Assembly: GCF_901709675.1 (NCBI RefSeq)
Contig: NC_051092.1
Coordinates: 4,654,491-4,718,490 of the forward strand
DNA from: Syngnathus acus
Lineage: Eukaryota > Chordata > Actinopteri > Syngnathiformes > Syngnathidae
DNA length: 64,000 bases
Reading direction: 5' to 3'
This document shows, piece after piece, positions 39,523-64,000 of the stretch. The position numbers and the translations under genes are program-made. The notes under the pieces were generated by a model, which was given only the letters and a program-made list of their open reading frames with translations, ran no database searches and was not told where the DNA came from. Numbering within the stretch: position 1 is the stretch's first letter; every line of letters begins with the position of its first letter.

Positions 39523-40739
39523 CGCAGCCCCAGAGATGTGCATCGTCGCCACAAGAGAAATCTGCAGTGCCCGGCACCCGTCCACGACTCACCTGCACAC
39601 CCACCTGCCCTCGATGCGGTCCGACGCTCCCTAATGACCTCGCTGGATCCGGAAGCTCGGGTCAAGTACGCAGGACGGTGGACTCCAAACCACACGCTGC
39701 TACACCTTCAGGCAAGCACAATCTGGTTTCACTTGCTGGTTTTTATCACTTTGCTATCAAGTTAGACACGAAACAAATCCAAACTGCTCGTTTTCCCATA
39801 GACACACCTATTTGCATACCTTATATGTAAATTTGTGTTATTTGGTTGGCTAAAGTAGGAAAAGGCCGAAAGCCTACCCAGGGAGAATCTGCCCCCTTCC
39901 TTCATTCCTCGCGGAAGTAAACAAGATAAAACACCTCGATTTGCATGAGCGTGCTCGGTCCTCGTGAGGATGAAGACAAGAGACGAGCGCTAAAACACCG
40001 CGTAGCGTCACAGAAGAGCCGTGGAAACGTACCACGGGGGTTAATGTAGGCAATTTCACACGCACCTAATTGAGGTAGGGCAGCAATTACGCAGTGACAG
40101 TTTCTTTGTGGTGGAAACTCATCACTGGCGAGACTTTGTGGCCTTTTCCCTTTTTCTTGATGACTCTCCCTAGAGGGCTGAACAAGGCTTTTGTGATTAA
40201 GGAAACGCAATCTCACATGATCAGTGCGCCTTTCAAGTTCTCCTTGGCACCACAAACAAACATGGGGAGATTCATTTGAGGGTTAATAGATCAATTACTC
40301 CGCTGGTTTGATGCCGTCTGACAGGCTTTGAGAACATTTCATGACCTCTGGTTGGTTCACACAAACATATTAGCGGCGCAGTTCTAGTCGCGCTACAGCT
40401 GAGATGTCACTGACGTATTTAAGGCGCCAAAAGGAGTTTTTGCATTTAACCAAAGTGAGTTTTTTTGGTTGCTCAGACTCGTGCGCTCACCTGCTACTGG
40501 CCTGCCTCTCTTGCCAATGCTCGGCGCTGCTGCTGGCCCCGCTGGAGGCCTGCGCGTCCGGCCTGCTCCGTCTCTGCGCCTGTTGCTGCGGTGCCTGCGC
40601 CTGCTGCTGCCAAGCGTTGCGCCGGACGCCGGCGGAGGAGCTCAACTGCCACACTCACTGCCACTCGGTCCTCTTCCGGGAGCCGACAGAGTGCCTGGAG
40701 TTTTGTTTGGAGTGCTGCCTGATTTGCCACCGCAGCTGA
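39523..40739 (+). CDS. mdfic-like: MDFIC-like I-mfa domain protein (3' exons)
   Basis: The confident part is the last exon, 40477-40739. It is cysteine-rich: SCAHLLLACLSCQC, CACCCGACACCC, then ECLEFCLECCLICHRS-stop. This matches the I-mfa domain of MDFIC/MDFI (DCCVHCILACLFC ... CLEICMECCGLC). The family sequesters bHLH and other transcription factors, and MDFIC also partners PIEZO channels. An upstream exon starting near 39523 (or 39528/39534) and ending at 39660 is supported by phase: its final G plus the next exon's AC makes the Asp that opens the domain, and it reads LAGSGSS just before it, like the family's KTGSSPE. The 5' exons were not found. It lies downstream of the foxp2-like gene as MDFIC follows FOXP2 in human. 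The middle of the domain is more diverged than in known MDFIC. Confidence 0.7.
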
Positions 40740-43359
40740 GAACTGATAATTATTTCCTGTGAGCTTTTGTGGAGGGAAAATAGAAAGAAAAAACAGCAAG
40801 TAGCTTTTCAAGTATTAAAATAAATGTGCCAAGGCCATTTATCTGTCTCCTTGGACAGCCAACATGGGACTCATCAACTCATTTTTATTTATTTATTTCA
40901 AAACGACATTTATTTAGGAATAAAAGAATCCTTTTTATGCATTAAGTGGCATTTAATGACTGACCGGGATTTGAGGGACGCTCCTTGTTTGTTATCGGAG
41001 AGCAAAGTGTCTCGTTATCTTATCGCGGCGTTGACTTGTGCGTGAGGAGCCGAGGAGCAGGGCGACGCCGAGCCTGTCATCTCTCCCTTGAATCTCTTCA
41101 CGTATTTATCTTAGAGGAAAAAAAAAAAGCTTTAAGTCTGCCTAGATCTTCACGACGGATGGCGGATTCTTTAAAAGGACGTCAAGCGGGATGACAGCAC
41201 AGAGTAAACAGCCAAAAATAAAACTGCGAGCAAAAAAAAAAGAAGACAACATTGTCAATCTGTCTGGAGGGCTAGCCGGGAGGTGCGTTTAAATGGCGTT
41301 TAAGACATTCGTTATTCTGTCGCCGCCGACAAGAAATTGCGCTGATGTCTCATTAGGACTGTGGCGAGCAGACGCTAACAAATAAACACCTGTGTTTGTT
41401 CCACTTCTCCGCCTCAATTTGTTTTACTCTCAAGCCACAACTGAAGTCTGCGACATCCTCGCGCCGTAAGGAGCTTATTGCCATTTTCTTTTTTCATGTT
41501 CTCTGTAACTGTGGCATTTCAGGCTAGACAAGAGAGATGGCATGAAAAGAAAATTCCAGTTATTGATAAAATTGTTACATGAAGTTAAAAATGACTTTTT
41601 GAACAACGCATCAAATTCAAATTGAGGTTGGGGCGGGGGGGGGGCAACTAAAAAAGTAAGTAATGTGTCCTCCATGTTAATTAATGGTTTGTTTGTCATT
41701 ATGTTAGAGTAGGTAGTAATCTAAATGAATCTATTTCTTGTGTTTGATTAAAAAATAAATGAGCATACCTTGAAAAAAATAATTGCATATTAATTTGTCA
41801 AAAAATGTCTATTGTTTTTGAAAATCTTCATCCCTACTTTTAAATCCCATTTTGTTTGATTGTGCCTGTTTTTCTCACATGCATGCGCCTTCTTATAGAA
41901 AGAAAAAAACAACCTCTCCAACCCTGAATTAAGGCAACAGTAAAAAGTTTGATACACTGATGTATTTGCACATGACAAGACTTTGCTTTTGTTTCTTCTT
42001 TTTTTTTTTTTTGACTGAACATAAATGACAAAAAGACGACCCGACAAGGAGAGCTTTGTTTTTAACTATCATAACTTTTCAAAAAACAAAAAAAAAACAA
42101 TCCTTTCAACTCCTTGCCGCCTTTCATTCATCATGCATCTATTTGTATTCTTGGCCGCATGTAAATCAGACGCGAGTAACCTCCTCAATCAAAGCAAGCT
42201 TTACATGTACCGTGTGAAGTGGCATCAATTTGAGGGAGAAAAGGAAATAATAACACTTTAATAGTCAGTCTGTCAGATGTAGCCATCTGTTGTCGAGAAC
42301 ACCAAAATAAATCTGAATATCTCACATTTGAAGGGTGGATCAAAGCGAGGAAAAGATGCGGCAGAAGCGTGGGGGGGGGGGCAATCATAAGCGCATCGTG
42401 TCATCTGAATAAGTGAGGGGAATAGTTTCTTAAGCAACGTTCCACTCTCGCACATGGAATATCAAGTAAACACATCAAAATCTAAATAATGAGGGGCGGG
42501 TTAAGACATAAATGTGTTTATGAAATATTGACGGACTGCTTTTTTTCCCCCTCCCATTATGAGAACAAGACATGCCTGCACGTTCTAAACAAACTAAACT
42601 TTGTAATCAAGCCAGTGAAGCTAAGCTGTAATTATCGACCTTGGTCAGCAGCTTTGAACGTTGCTGACTTTGTGACATTTCTAACAAGTACACACACTTA
42701 AAATAATTTCATTAGCTGTCTCATGTACAGCAAGGTCGCCGCTTTCCAATTTTATTTACAAGTCTGCTTAAAAGACAAACATCCCGTGAATTCTTTCAAC
42801 ACTGTAGAGAGAAAAATCACGAGTGGTGCAAAAAGAAAAATGAAATTTGTGACGTGAACAAATACTTTAGTCGAGTACCTCTGTAGAAATAACTGTTAAG
42901 TTCACTGAGATAAATGTTGACCAGTAAAATGTAAAATCTTTTCCCTTCAATTAAATATCGCCTGAATAATATATAGATCACCCATAACCAACAGTTAACC
43001 GAGCGACAAAAATCAATACAACCAAAGAATGACAATTATTCCAACACTGTATATTGCTGATTTCAATCTAATCCAAAAATATTTGTAATGTTCATAACAT
43101 GTTAGCTGTCTTAATCAGTAACATAAGAGGGCTAAAATATTAAGAACATTTGATATGGTTCTCGTACCGGAGGTGTGTTTGAACTTCCCCGAGTGCTTAA
43201 GTGCAATGTGCATTTGGTTTGCCCGTCCCAATCCCGAACTGATTGTGCGATCTGGCTTTGGCGCCGTCCCAGTTGAGCCAGGCGTGACGATACAAACCTG
43301 CAGTCATTTCTACCTCATCTTCTTACTGCTGGCTGTTTCTCAAACCTCATGGTTCTTCT
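40740..43359. other. Intergenic DNA between the mdfic-like and ankrd26-like 3' ends
   Basis: AT-rich with several homopolymers (G runs at 41634 and 42372). No exon recognised. The two genes converge, so both 3' UTRs must lie here. The block at 43188-43210 is shared with the inverted-repeat arms. Confidence 0.45.
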
Positions 43360-57264
<13,905 letters not shown>

Positions 57265-60200
57265 GCTTAAGGCTTCACCGCCACTATCTGTCTGCGACTT
57301 AAATTAAATCGGAGTACTGACGCCTCTCATGACCGGACAAATAAGACGTCCAAAGCGGATTAACCTCGAAAAATTTCGTTGGAGTACAACATAACTGAAC
57401 GCGACTATCCGAGAACGGGTCACGGTCAAGTCATTTTCAGCAACTTCGCCGCTCACGGAGCGTCGTCATTGTTTTTATTTGAATGGAACGCTCGATAGTG
57501 CCATTGAGACCGCCACAAGCGGCGCCTCGGTGCTGGGAGACGTTTATGCGCATGCGTAGAAGCCCAATTTCTTATTCTGCGAGTTTTATTGAGAGCTGTT
57601 ATCTAGAATTTTGGTAAACAGCGCCACCCTCCGTTCCGGGACGAAACAAATCAGTAAATAATGAAACGAGAAGTTTCAATTATTTATTTACTCAGTCAGT
57701 CATTTTGGTACTCTGAACGCACCATATCATACAATATTTGTCTGTTTTTATATGTCTGGTTTTTACTACAACACTGTGTGCAACTTTGGTTATGTGCTCT
57801 ATAAATAAAGTTGAGTTGATGAAGTGACCAGAGGGCCGTAAAATGCTCAGGTCTGCTGTAATCCCGGTGAATGAAGTGTATTCCGCTCTATGTGTGATAT
57901 CCTCTGCCCAAGGCCACATTATCTGAGTCCTAAGAGCCATAATGACTGTGGTAGATCATAAACCGCAGTACGGCTTTGTAATTAAAGAATAAATGAATGG
58001 CAAGATAGCCCAAGGCCTTGGGGGGGAGGAGGGGCTGTCTGGGACCTGTCTGCTTGTCATGTTGTACTGCACGCATTATAAAACAATTAGCTTCCCCAAA
58101 CATCAACTTTGGCGAATTAGTGAAAAGGAAACACATTTAACACCCATTGTCTCGAAACAATGACTACGCCCTTTGATTTATTGTCACCCTGCCTGGTCTA
58201 CTGCACAGAGCCCGAATCCCATTAGACCAAAGAAACTAGAAAAGACAACAAAAAAACACTATTACAGTATATGCAAAGAAATGTGTGCATGTGTATATAT
58301 TTAGAGGTTTAATAAAATCAAATGTTTTTTAATGTATTGCTGAATGGTATGGTGAAATGTTATGATATTAAAGAAAATACATGCAATTTTTTTTTACTTT
58401 GTTACAGCAAGCGCTTACATTGATTTGAATATGAAAAATATAACAATTTAAAATAATATTCAGAATGTAAATCTGTTCTACTTCCTCCCCCCCCCCCCCC
58501 TTGTCGTTGTATCCTACCTACAAGGATCTAGAGCTCATTGTGCAAAGATCTATACTTACAGAGCCACTCATATATAATTTGGTAGAGTGGGTCATTAAGT
58601 GAGGAAACAGAAGCTAACTCTTTGAGGAAAGCGCTTTAGCTGGGTGTGACTCACTTGAAAGCCCGCCTGCAGTTTTACAGGGATCAGATGACCATCCAAC
58701 CTGCTGCCAAAAGTCTTTGTGGTGTTGCCCGCAGCCTTTTGACACAAAAAGGTACACTCGCTTCAGGTCAGTTGTGGATATGTGCATGTGGGAGGGGGAT
58801 GGGGGTCCTGTTGTGGAAGTGCCATTCAAGTAACAGCACAAAACACACAACTGGAAGAAAAAAAGACATGCAAAAGTAACTTAATTGTGTTCCAACAACA
58901 TTTATTTTTCTTATTACCATTTCGCCACTAGATGTCGCTATGGCACCACACATGCGATAACCGTCAACGTTGCAGCGCGACAGCTCAACGTTTGTTTAGA
59001 TGACATTGCTTTGAACTTGTCAACATATGAAATAAATCATTTTAAAAATACATATCAATTCGGGGAGGGTTTAGTTCTTGTTGCTTTTAATCTCAGTCAA
59101 TTCCTTGTGAAACAATGAAAATCTTTAGTTTTGATTGTTTCAGCACACCATATTTTTTTTATAATTTTAAAACATCAGTGCATCTACACGAGTTCAATTT
59201 TGAGAGCTGTCAGCACACCAAATGCAAAGCATGACATTTATACATGTCCTGCATTAAATCTATCAAAGTACAGTTTCTATCATTCTGAAGGCGCTCTTAT
59301 TTTTTAACCTCTAGGGGACGCTGTGCGTCCACCGTCTAACACAAAGGCGTTGGCCGTCACTTTTTATTTTTCCGAACACGTAAGCACCTGAAGTCAGCAC
59401 AATGGAGAAACCGCATCTATCAGAGGAAGCTTTATGAAACTCAGCGTTTGATTCAAATTAAGATGCATTAACTAGTGCTTGAATTCATTCAATTTGTAAT
59501 TAAATCCCACGCATTTATTCCCACGAACATTTGTTACATTTTGTGTATTTTCAATGCAATTGTACGACAGTATAACTGCTTTTTTAAGTTTCTACAACAA
59601 TTGATTTCAAAGCAGGTGGAGGGTGTGACGAGAAGCCGCAGTAAAAACAGAACTGCGCACTATTGTATGCATTGTGTTGATTACGTTGCTTCGTGTGCGT
59701 AAAGAAAAAAACCCAAAAAGACCAAAAAATGGAGGTCTGGCGTTGCAGGAGTGATAAAGCCAGGAGGCTGTGTTGTGTAAGAGTAAATCGTAACTAGAAA
59801 ATAAAGAAAATGAAGTTGTGGCACTCTGTCAGCGGTGGTGTAAAGTAATAAAGCACAAAAAAATCTTGGTTACAGTGCCAGTAGTTAAATAAATTTGATC
59901 TGTACTATTTTTTTAACACATGTACAAGTGTCTATTTTTATAATAATATGTGTAGTGAGAGCAGCTTTGTTAACTCATCAATCGTGTCTCGGATCCAATT
60001 TCACTTACTAATTGGTCCCAAAGAGAATTATTGACTGTAAAAATGTCTTTTGGTTATTTTTGTTAGGATTATGCTAAAATATGTTGTCACCACTAGCTTC
60101 ATTTAAGTTCCGACCTACAGCGTTCTACTTCTGGTTTATTCCTGTCAATTTCCATGGAGGGTTTCCAAGCTGCAAATTCCCGGAATTTACTAACCTAATA

Positions 60201-60664
60201 ACATATAGGTGATCTTTAGTTGTGCCAGTAACTAGTGACAAGTAAAAAAAATTAATGCGCTTCCACTAACAACTAACGTGTGTTCGCTTTCTGTGATTTA
60301 TGCGATTTTCTTTTTATGTCAATGGTGTGCCTCGGTTCGGTGAAGATTGTGAAACACTGCGTGGAAGCAGCGCGTAAAGACGCGGCCAACTCGGAGTGGG
60401 GGTTGTGTGTACGTGTGTGTGCGCGTGTGTGTGTTTTGGAGGGAGTGGGGGTTGGACTTGTCGCAGCCAATCACGAAGTCGTCCGAGGTGTCTGCTGACT
60501 GACGGCTTGACTGGAGGTTATATACTCTGACTTTTACTAGTACGGTACATTTAAACGTAACTGCGCAGCGTGGGACACGCACACGAGGAAGACGCACTCA
60601 TCACTTTGTTGTTGTTGTTGTTTTTCCCAAATCAGTCCGTTTTTTCCCCTGTCCTATGGGGGAC
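57265..60664. other. Intergenic region between ankrd26-like and cdkn1c
   Basis: The first 200 bases are the ankrd26-like 5' UTR/promoter. The rest is AT-rich with a poly-C run (58489-58500). No exon or RNA gene was recognised. A GT-rich simple repeat lies at about 60402-60434. Confidence 0.45.
60518..60525 (+). promoter_or_regulatory. Possible TATA box of cdkn1c
   Basis: ttatatac lies about 140 bp before the start codon, at the edge of a GC-rich stretch. Spacing allows a 5' UTR of about 110 bases. No other core element was checked. Confidence 0.45.
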
Positions 60665-61356
60665 ATGTCTCACGCCCAGTTATCGAGCATCGCCATGGAG
60701 AGGCTGGTGGCCAGGAGGACCTTCCCCTTCCACAAGCGCACCGGCGTATGTCGGAACCTCTTCGGACCGGTGGACCACGACGAGCTAAGCCGGGAGATGA
60801 GCGTCAAACTGCGGGAGATTTCCGAGCGCGACCGGCAGCGGTGGAACTTTAATTTTGAGGCCAACACCCCACTGGATGGAGACTACGAGTGGGTGGAGGT
60901 CTCTTCGGACAGCGCCCCGGCGTTCTATCAAAGCTCGTCAGTGCAGCTCGACGTGCCCGCTACGCCCGTCAAGCTGCACCCGGACGCACTGGAACGTCTG
61001 GCCGCACCCGAGGGTAGCGACGGCGCGTCGGTGGAGCTCAACCAGGAGAACCGCGCAGACAAGCTCAACTCCCGGAGGCTGGCCCACAGAATGGCCCCTT
61101 GTGGCGGACGGAAGAGGCCGACGGCCCCCGCGGATAACACGCACATCACAGGTAGGTTGAGTCGCCCAGCATCCACGCTGAATGCCACGATGGAAAATTC
61201 CGTGCAAAAGAGCGTCAACGCCAATTTTCTGCCTTGTTGCGTTTAGATTTCTTCGTGAAGCGAAGAAGGGCCGCGGAGAGAAAGTGTGTGGAGGTGAGCC
61301 ATCACGCCAAGTCTCCCATTCCCATGGAGCAAACCCCCAGGAAGAGGATCCGCTGA
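60665..61356 (+). CDS. cdkn1c: CDK inhibitor p57/Kip2
   Basis: Two exons, 60665-61151 and 61247-61356, give 198 residues. The Kip/Cip inhibitory domain has the MERLVARRTFP lead characteristic of p57 and the cyclin-docking CRNLFGPVD at 29-37. The CDK-binding RWNFNFEANTPLDGDYEW stretch and the AFYQ segment that enters the ATP cleft (about 86-89) follow. Exon 2 encodes DFFVKRRRAAERK, the nuclear-localisation/PCNA-type segment, and the C-terminal QTPRKRIR (QT box with a CDK phosphosite). The long proline-alanine repeat of mammalian p57 is absent. An in-frame ATG at 60656 would add three residues; 60665 has a purine at -3 and matches the family start. A donor right after the stop (61359) and an acceptor at 62194 suggest the usual 3' UTR intron. 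Confidence 0.93.
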
Positions 61357-62841
61357 AGGTACATTTTTACAACTCATTGCAATGCCTATTAAGTACTTGA
61401 ATTCAATTAGATGTGTCTTTATTATTATAGCCCACGTAAAGCTTTTGCGCGTGGTCTTTTTCTTCTTCAAGGTTCAGTTACAAAGATAGTTTACCAGGCT
61501 GGATTGTGTTGTGATGATTTCATTCGGCCATTTTAGTTGTTAAAAAAACATGTTTGGGATATTTAATTGGAGCTATTTTGGCTTTATTTTGAAGATCGTC
61601 GCTCTTTACTTGATATAAATCCATATTTCATGATGTTTACTATATGATGAGTCATAATTGGTCTTTTTAATTTGATCTTTGCCTGGTTAATCTGGGGAAC
61701 CATTTCTATTTAAAAAATGTAAACATTTTAAACAACACATTTTAAAGCGGCAGTCAGTTTCTTGTATTTTATAAATTATTTTTATTTATAAGAGTCGTTA
61801 AGGCTTTTCAATATTGCTGTATTTGAGCATAATCGGATTGATTCCATCCTGTTATTTAAACATTTACTGTTACGGGAAATGTTACGGTTATTTGTTGAGG
61901 CTATTCCGTTATATTTTGTTTTGCTCACCTTATTTTGAAAGGATTTAACACGTCAAAAAAAACCCGAAGTGGATGGGGGAGGGGTGATTGTGAAAAGGAG
62001 GTAAGGGGGGGGAGCAATAGTAGGGCGGAGTGGGGGAGGGGAACGACGTCACACGCTGTGGCGGGAAAAAAGAGTACCGCCCCTTTGCTGATCTTGCATC
62101 CTGGCGAGGAAGACGCTCGGGTCTATTGCTTGTTGTTTTTCTCCATTTTGTTCTACGAGGAAAACTCAATTTGTAATTTTTTTTTTCTCCTCAGGTGGAT
62201 TTTTTTGCACTACTACTGCTTGTGTGGGCATGTTTGATGGAGGAAGGAAAGAAGAAAAAAGGAGGAGGGGAAGAATGGACTATCGCCGGCTCCCCCCCGG
62301 TCCCGTGGATCAGCGCTGGCCGGACACCCATTGCCGGCCTTTCAGGACTGAACCGGTCGGGCTCTCGGGGTGGGGACGATGGAGCGTGATTTTTTCTTTT
62401 TTCTATCCAGTACAAATGTAGCATTCATTGTTGCTGCCACTCGACAGTGTTAACAGTGTTTTAACATCTGTGCAATCCTTAAGAAAAAAAAAAAGACTTT
62501 AAATTGTCTACACTGGCCAAAAGTGTACAGCTTTATAGAAACAACCGCCTATTAATGGTTAATGTGTCGTTGGGTTTTATTTTCTCCAGTAAATGTATAT
62601 TTTTAAGTCTATTTTAATTTATAATTTATTTATGTTTCTTTTGTACGTGTTAAGTGAATTCTTGATTCAGCCATATGGCCTATGTTTATTTTAGTTCCTT
62701 ATTTTTGTATTGGTGGTGTATTTGCAATCATGTAGTTTGTAGCGTACACTAGTCGTCTTTGTCTGAGCCATTTAAAAAAAAATGTTTGTTCTCCATGCAA
62801 GTTCCCTCATGAGCAAAAAAAAAAAAAAAGATGAGAATAAA
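61357..62841 (+). other. cdkn1c 3' UTR with intron
   Basis: The sequence after the stop reads ctgaag/gtacat, a good donor. A pyrimidine tract ending tcctcag lies at 62188-62194. The following AT-rich stretch reaches an AATAAA at 62836-62841. This matches the known 3' UTR intron of Kip genes. Confidence 0.6.
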
Positions 62842-64000
62842 ATGTTTTTTTAAAGTCAAATTTTGTATTGCTTTTCTTTCTTTTCTGGATTGCTAAAGGC
62901 TCAGGTGCAGCCTTGATATACCTTGTGAGAGTGGGGGTGGGTGTTTTTTTTTTTTTTTTTACGGGGGGGGGGGTTGTATTGAGACTTTTGGGCAGCATGG
63001 CAGCTGTGGGATATAGGCTGGGATTTAAAGGCCCTTTGGCCCTCTATAGAAGCAGCAGCTGCCTTAGGATCCCCGCATTGTCCGCAATCGAGACTCCCCC
63101 ACATGCAGCCGCACTCAACAAGCCCCCAAAAGACCCACTCACACACACACGCACGCTGTTTACTCCGCTGTGGATACACCGGGCGTGGAGGCCACCTGCC
63201 AGAGCTGGAAAGAGAAAAAAAACTCAAGTCTTTGTATTTGGCCTCTTCTATTGACACGTAGCATTCAACAGGTCATACTTGTAAGTTTACACTAAAATGA
63301 AAGAAGCCAAATGCGCAGCGAGCGCGTGACGCATCAATCAGCAACGAGAGTGATCAAATTGATCGTTTTTTTGGATAACCGTGGCCGCTTTTCGACCTAC
63401 TGATTTGATTGTGGTCACTTTTGTATCCAAACTATAATAGAAATGGGATGTACGTAGCATTATGTCAAATAGTAACTATTTCTTACAATGCAAAAGATGA
63501 ACATCTTGTTACATATGTATGACAAAATGTTAAAACGTTTATTGTTTGTAAATTGTATCTTTTTTTTTGTATGACAGTTAAGAATGGTAATTAAAACATT
63601 GCCAGGCTAGTTTACAATGTTGACAATTTGCTTTAAGGATATTTTTTTTTTTAATTTCATTTGTTTTTTATGGGGATTTGATTTTTTTGTAATTCTGACG
63701 CATCCCAGAGAGGATCGCGTCGGGCCTCGGAGTCGACACGGCATCTTCCTTTAAGTGGCGTTTATTGACATATTTGCGTCCACGCATGCCCAGTGGCATT
63801 ATGGTAATCATCCATAGCATTGCTCCAATGGCTTTGACTGTGTGACATGATCAAAACGGAGACTTTTGATGGCAAGAGTGACTTTGTCGGCTCTATGCAG
63901 CCATAAGCCGCCGGGGCTTGTTCTGATTTCCAACACAAAGCGCTCTCGGGCTTCTTTCTTTGCTTTTTGTTGCCATATGGCAAATCCATGTAGACATAGC
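62842..64000. other. Downstream intergenic DNA
   Basis: G-rich and T-rich homopolymers lie near 62947-62974, and a CA/CAC-rich stretch at about 63140. No coding exon or RNA gene recognised. Confidence 0.4.

Noticed and set aside
62868-63254. 128-codon frame downstream of cdkn1c
   Set aside because: Composed of homopolymer-derived Phe/Gly and simple-repeat Thr/His stretches; no gene evidence.

Overview
The window is nuclear DNA of a ray-finned (teleost) fish. Genes are split into many short exons with GT/AG junctions, introns are mostly about 80-300 bp, and the proteins read as vertebrate orthologues. Fish-type MITE and hAT debris is also present. Eight multi-exon or single-exon host gene types could be followed: bmt2/samtor, tmem168, ptdss2, ppp1r3a, a foxp2-like gene, an mdfic-like gene, an ankrd26-like gene, cdkn1c, plus an unrecognised intronless Ig-superfamily gene present twice. 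Exon limits were set by hand from splice signals, reading-frame phase and remembered family motifs. No alignment program was run.

Layout. Bases 1-3552 and 24250-27801 are the two arms of a very large inverted repeat; every stretch compared is identical. Each arm carries the same 335-codon Ig-domain gene (+ on the left, - on the right). The left arm runs off the window edge. The 20.7 kb between the arms holds bmt2 (+), tmem168 (+), a 13-unit satellite-like array of about 235-bp palindromic monomers, and ptdss2 (-). To the right of the repeat come ppp1r3a (-), a truncated foxp2-like gene (+), an mdfic-like gene (+), a 42-exon ankrd26-like gene (-) and cdkn1c (+).

Meaning of the order. In human 7q31 the order is TMEM168(-) BMT2(-) GPR85(-) PPP1R3A(-) FOXP2(+) MDFIC(+). 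Here the ppp1r3a-foxp2-mdfic part keeps that order and orientation, but bmt2-tmem168 is flipped, and the flipped block is exactly what lies between the inverted repeats. Turning that block back restores the human arrangement. The inverted repeat is therefore the likely mediator of a 20-kb inversion. The foxp2-like and mdfic-like genes are divergent and shortened, as expected of the less constrained ohnologue from the teleost genome duplication. ptdss2 and cdkn1c are 11p15 genes in human and ANKRD26 is on 10p12, so the window also joins separate ancestral neighbourhoods.

Functionally the genes are mostly independent housekeeping, metabolic and regulatory loci: SAM sensing for mTORC1, phosphatidylserine synthesis, glycogen-targeting of PP1, forkhead transcription control, I-mfa transcription modulation, a centriolar/ciliary-type coiled-coil protein and a CDK inhibitor. 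They do not form an operon-like system. The features most worth attention are the inverted repeat and its inversion, the truncated foxp2 paralogue, and the hairpin satellite.
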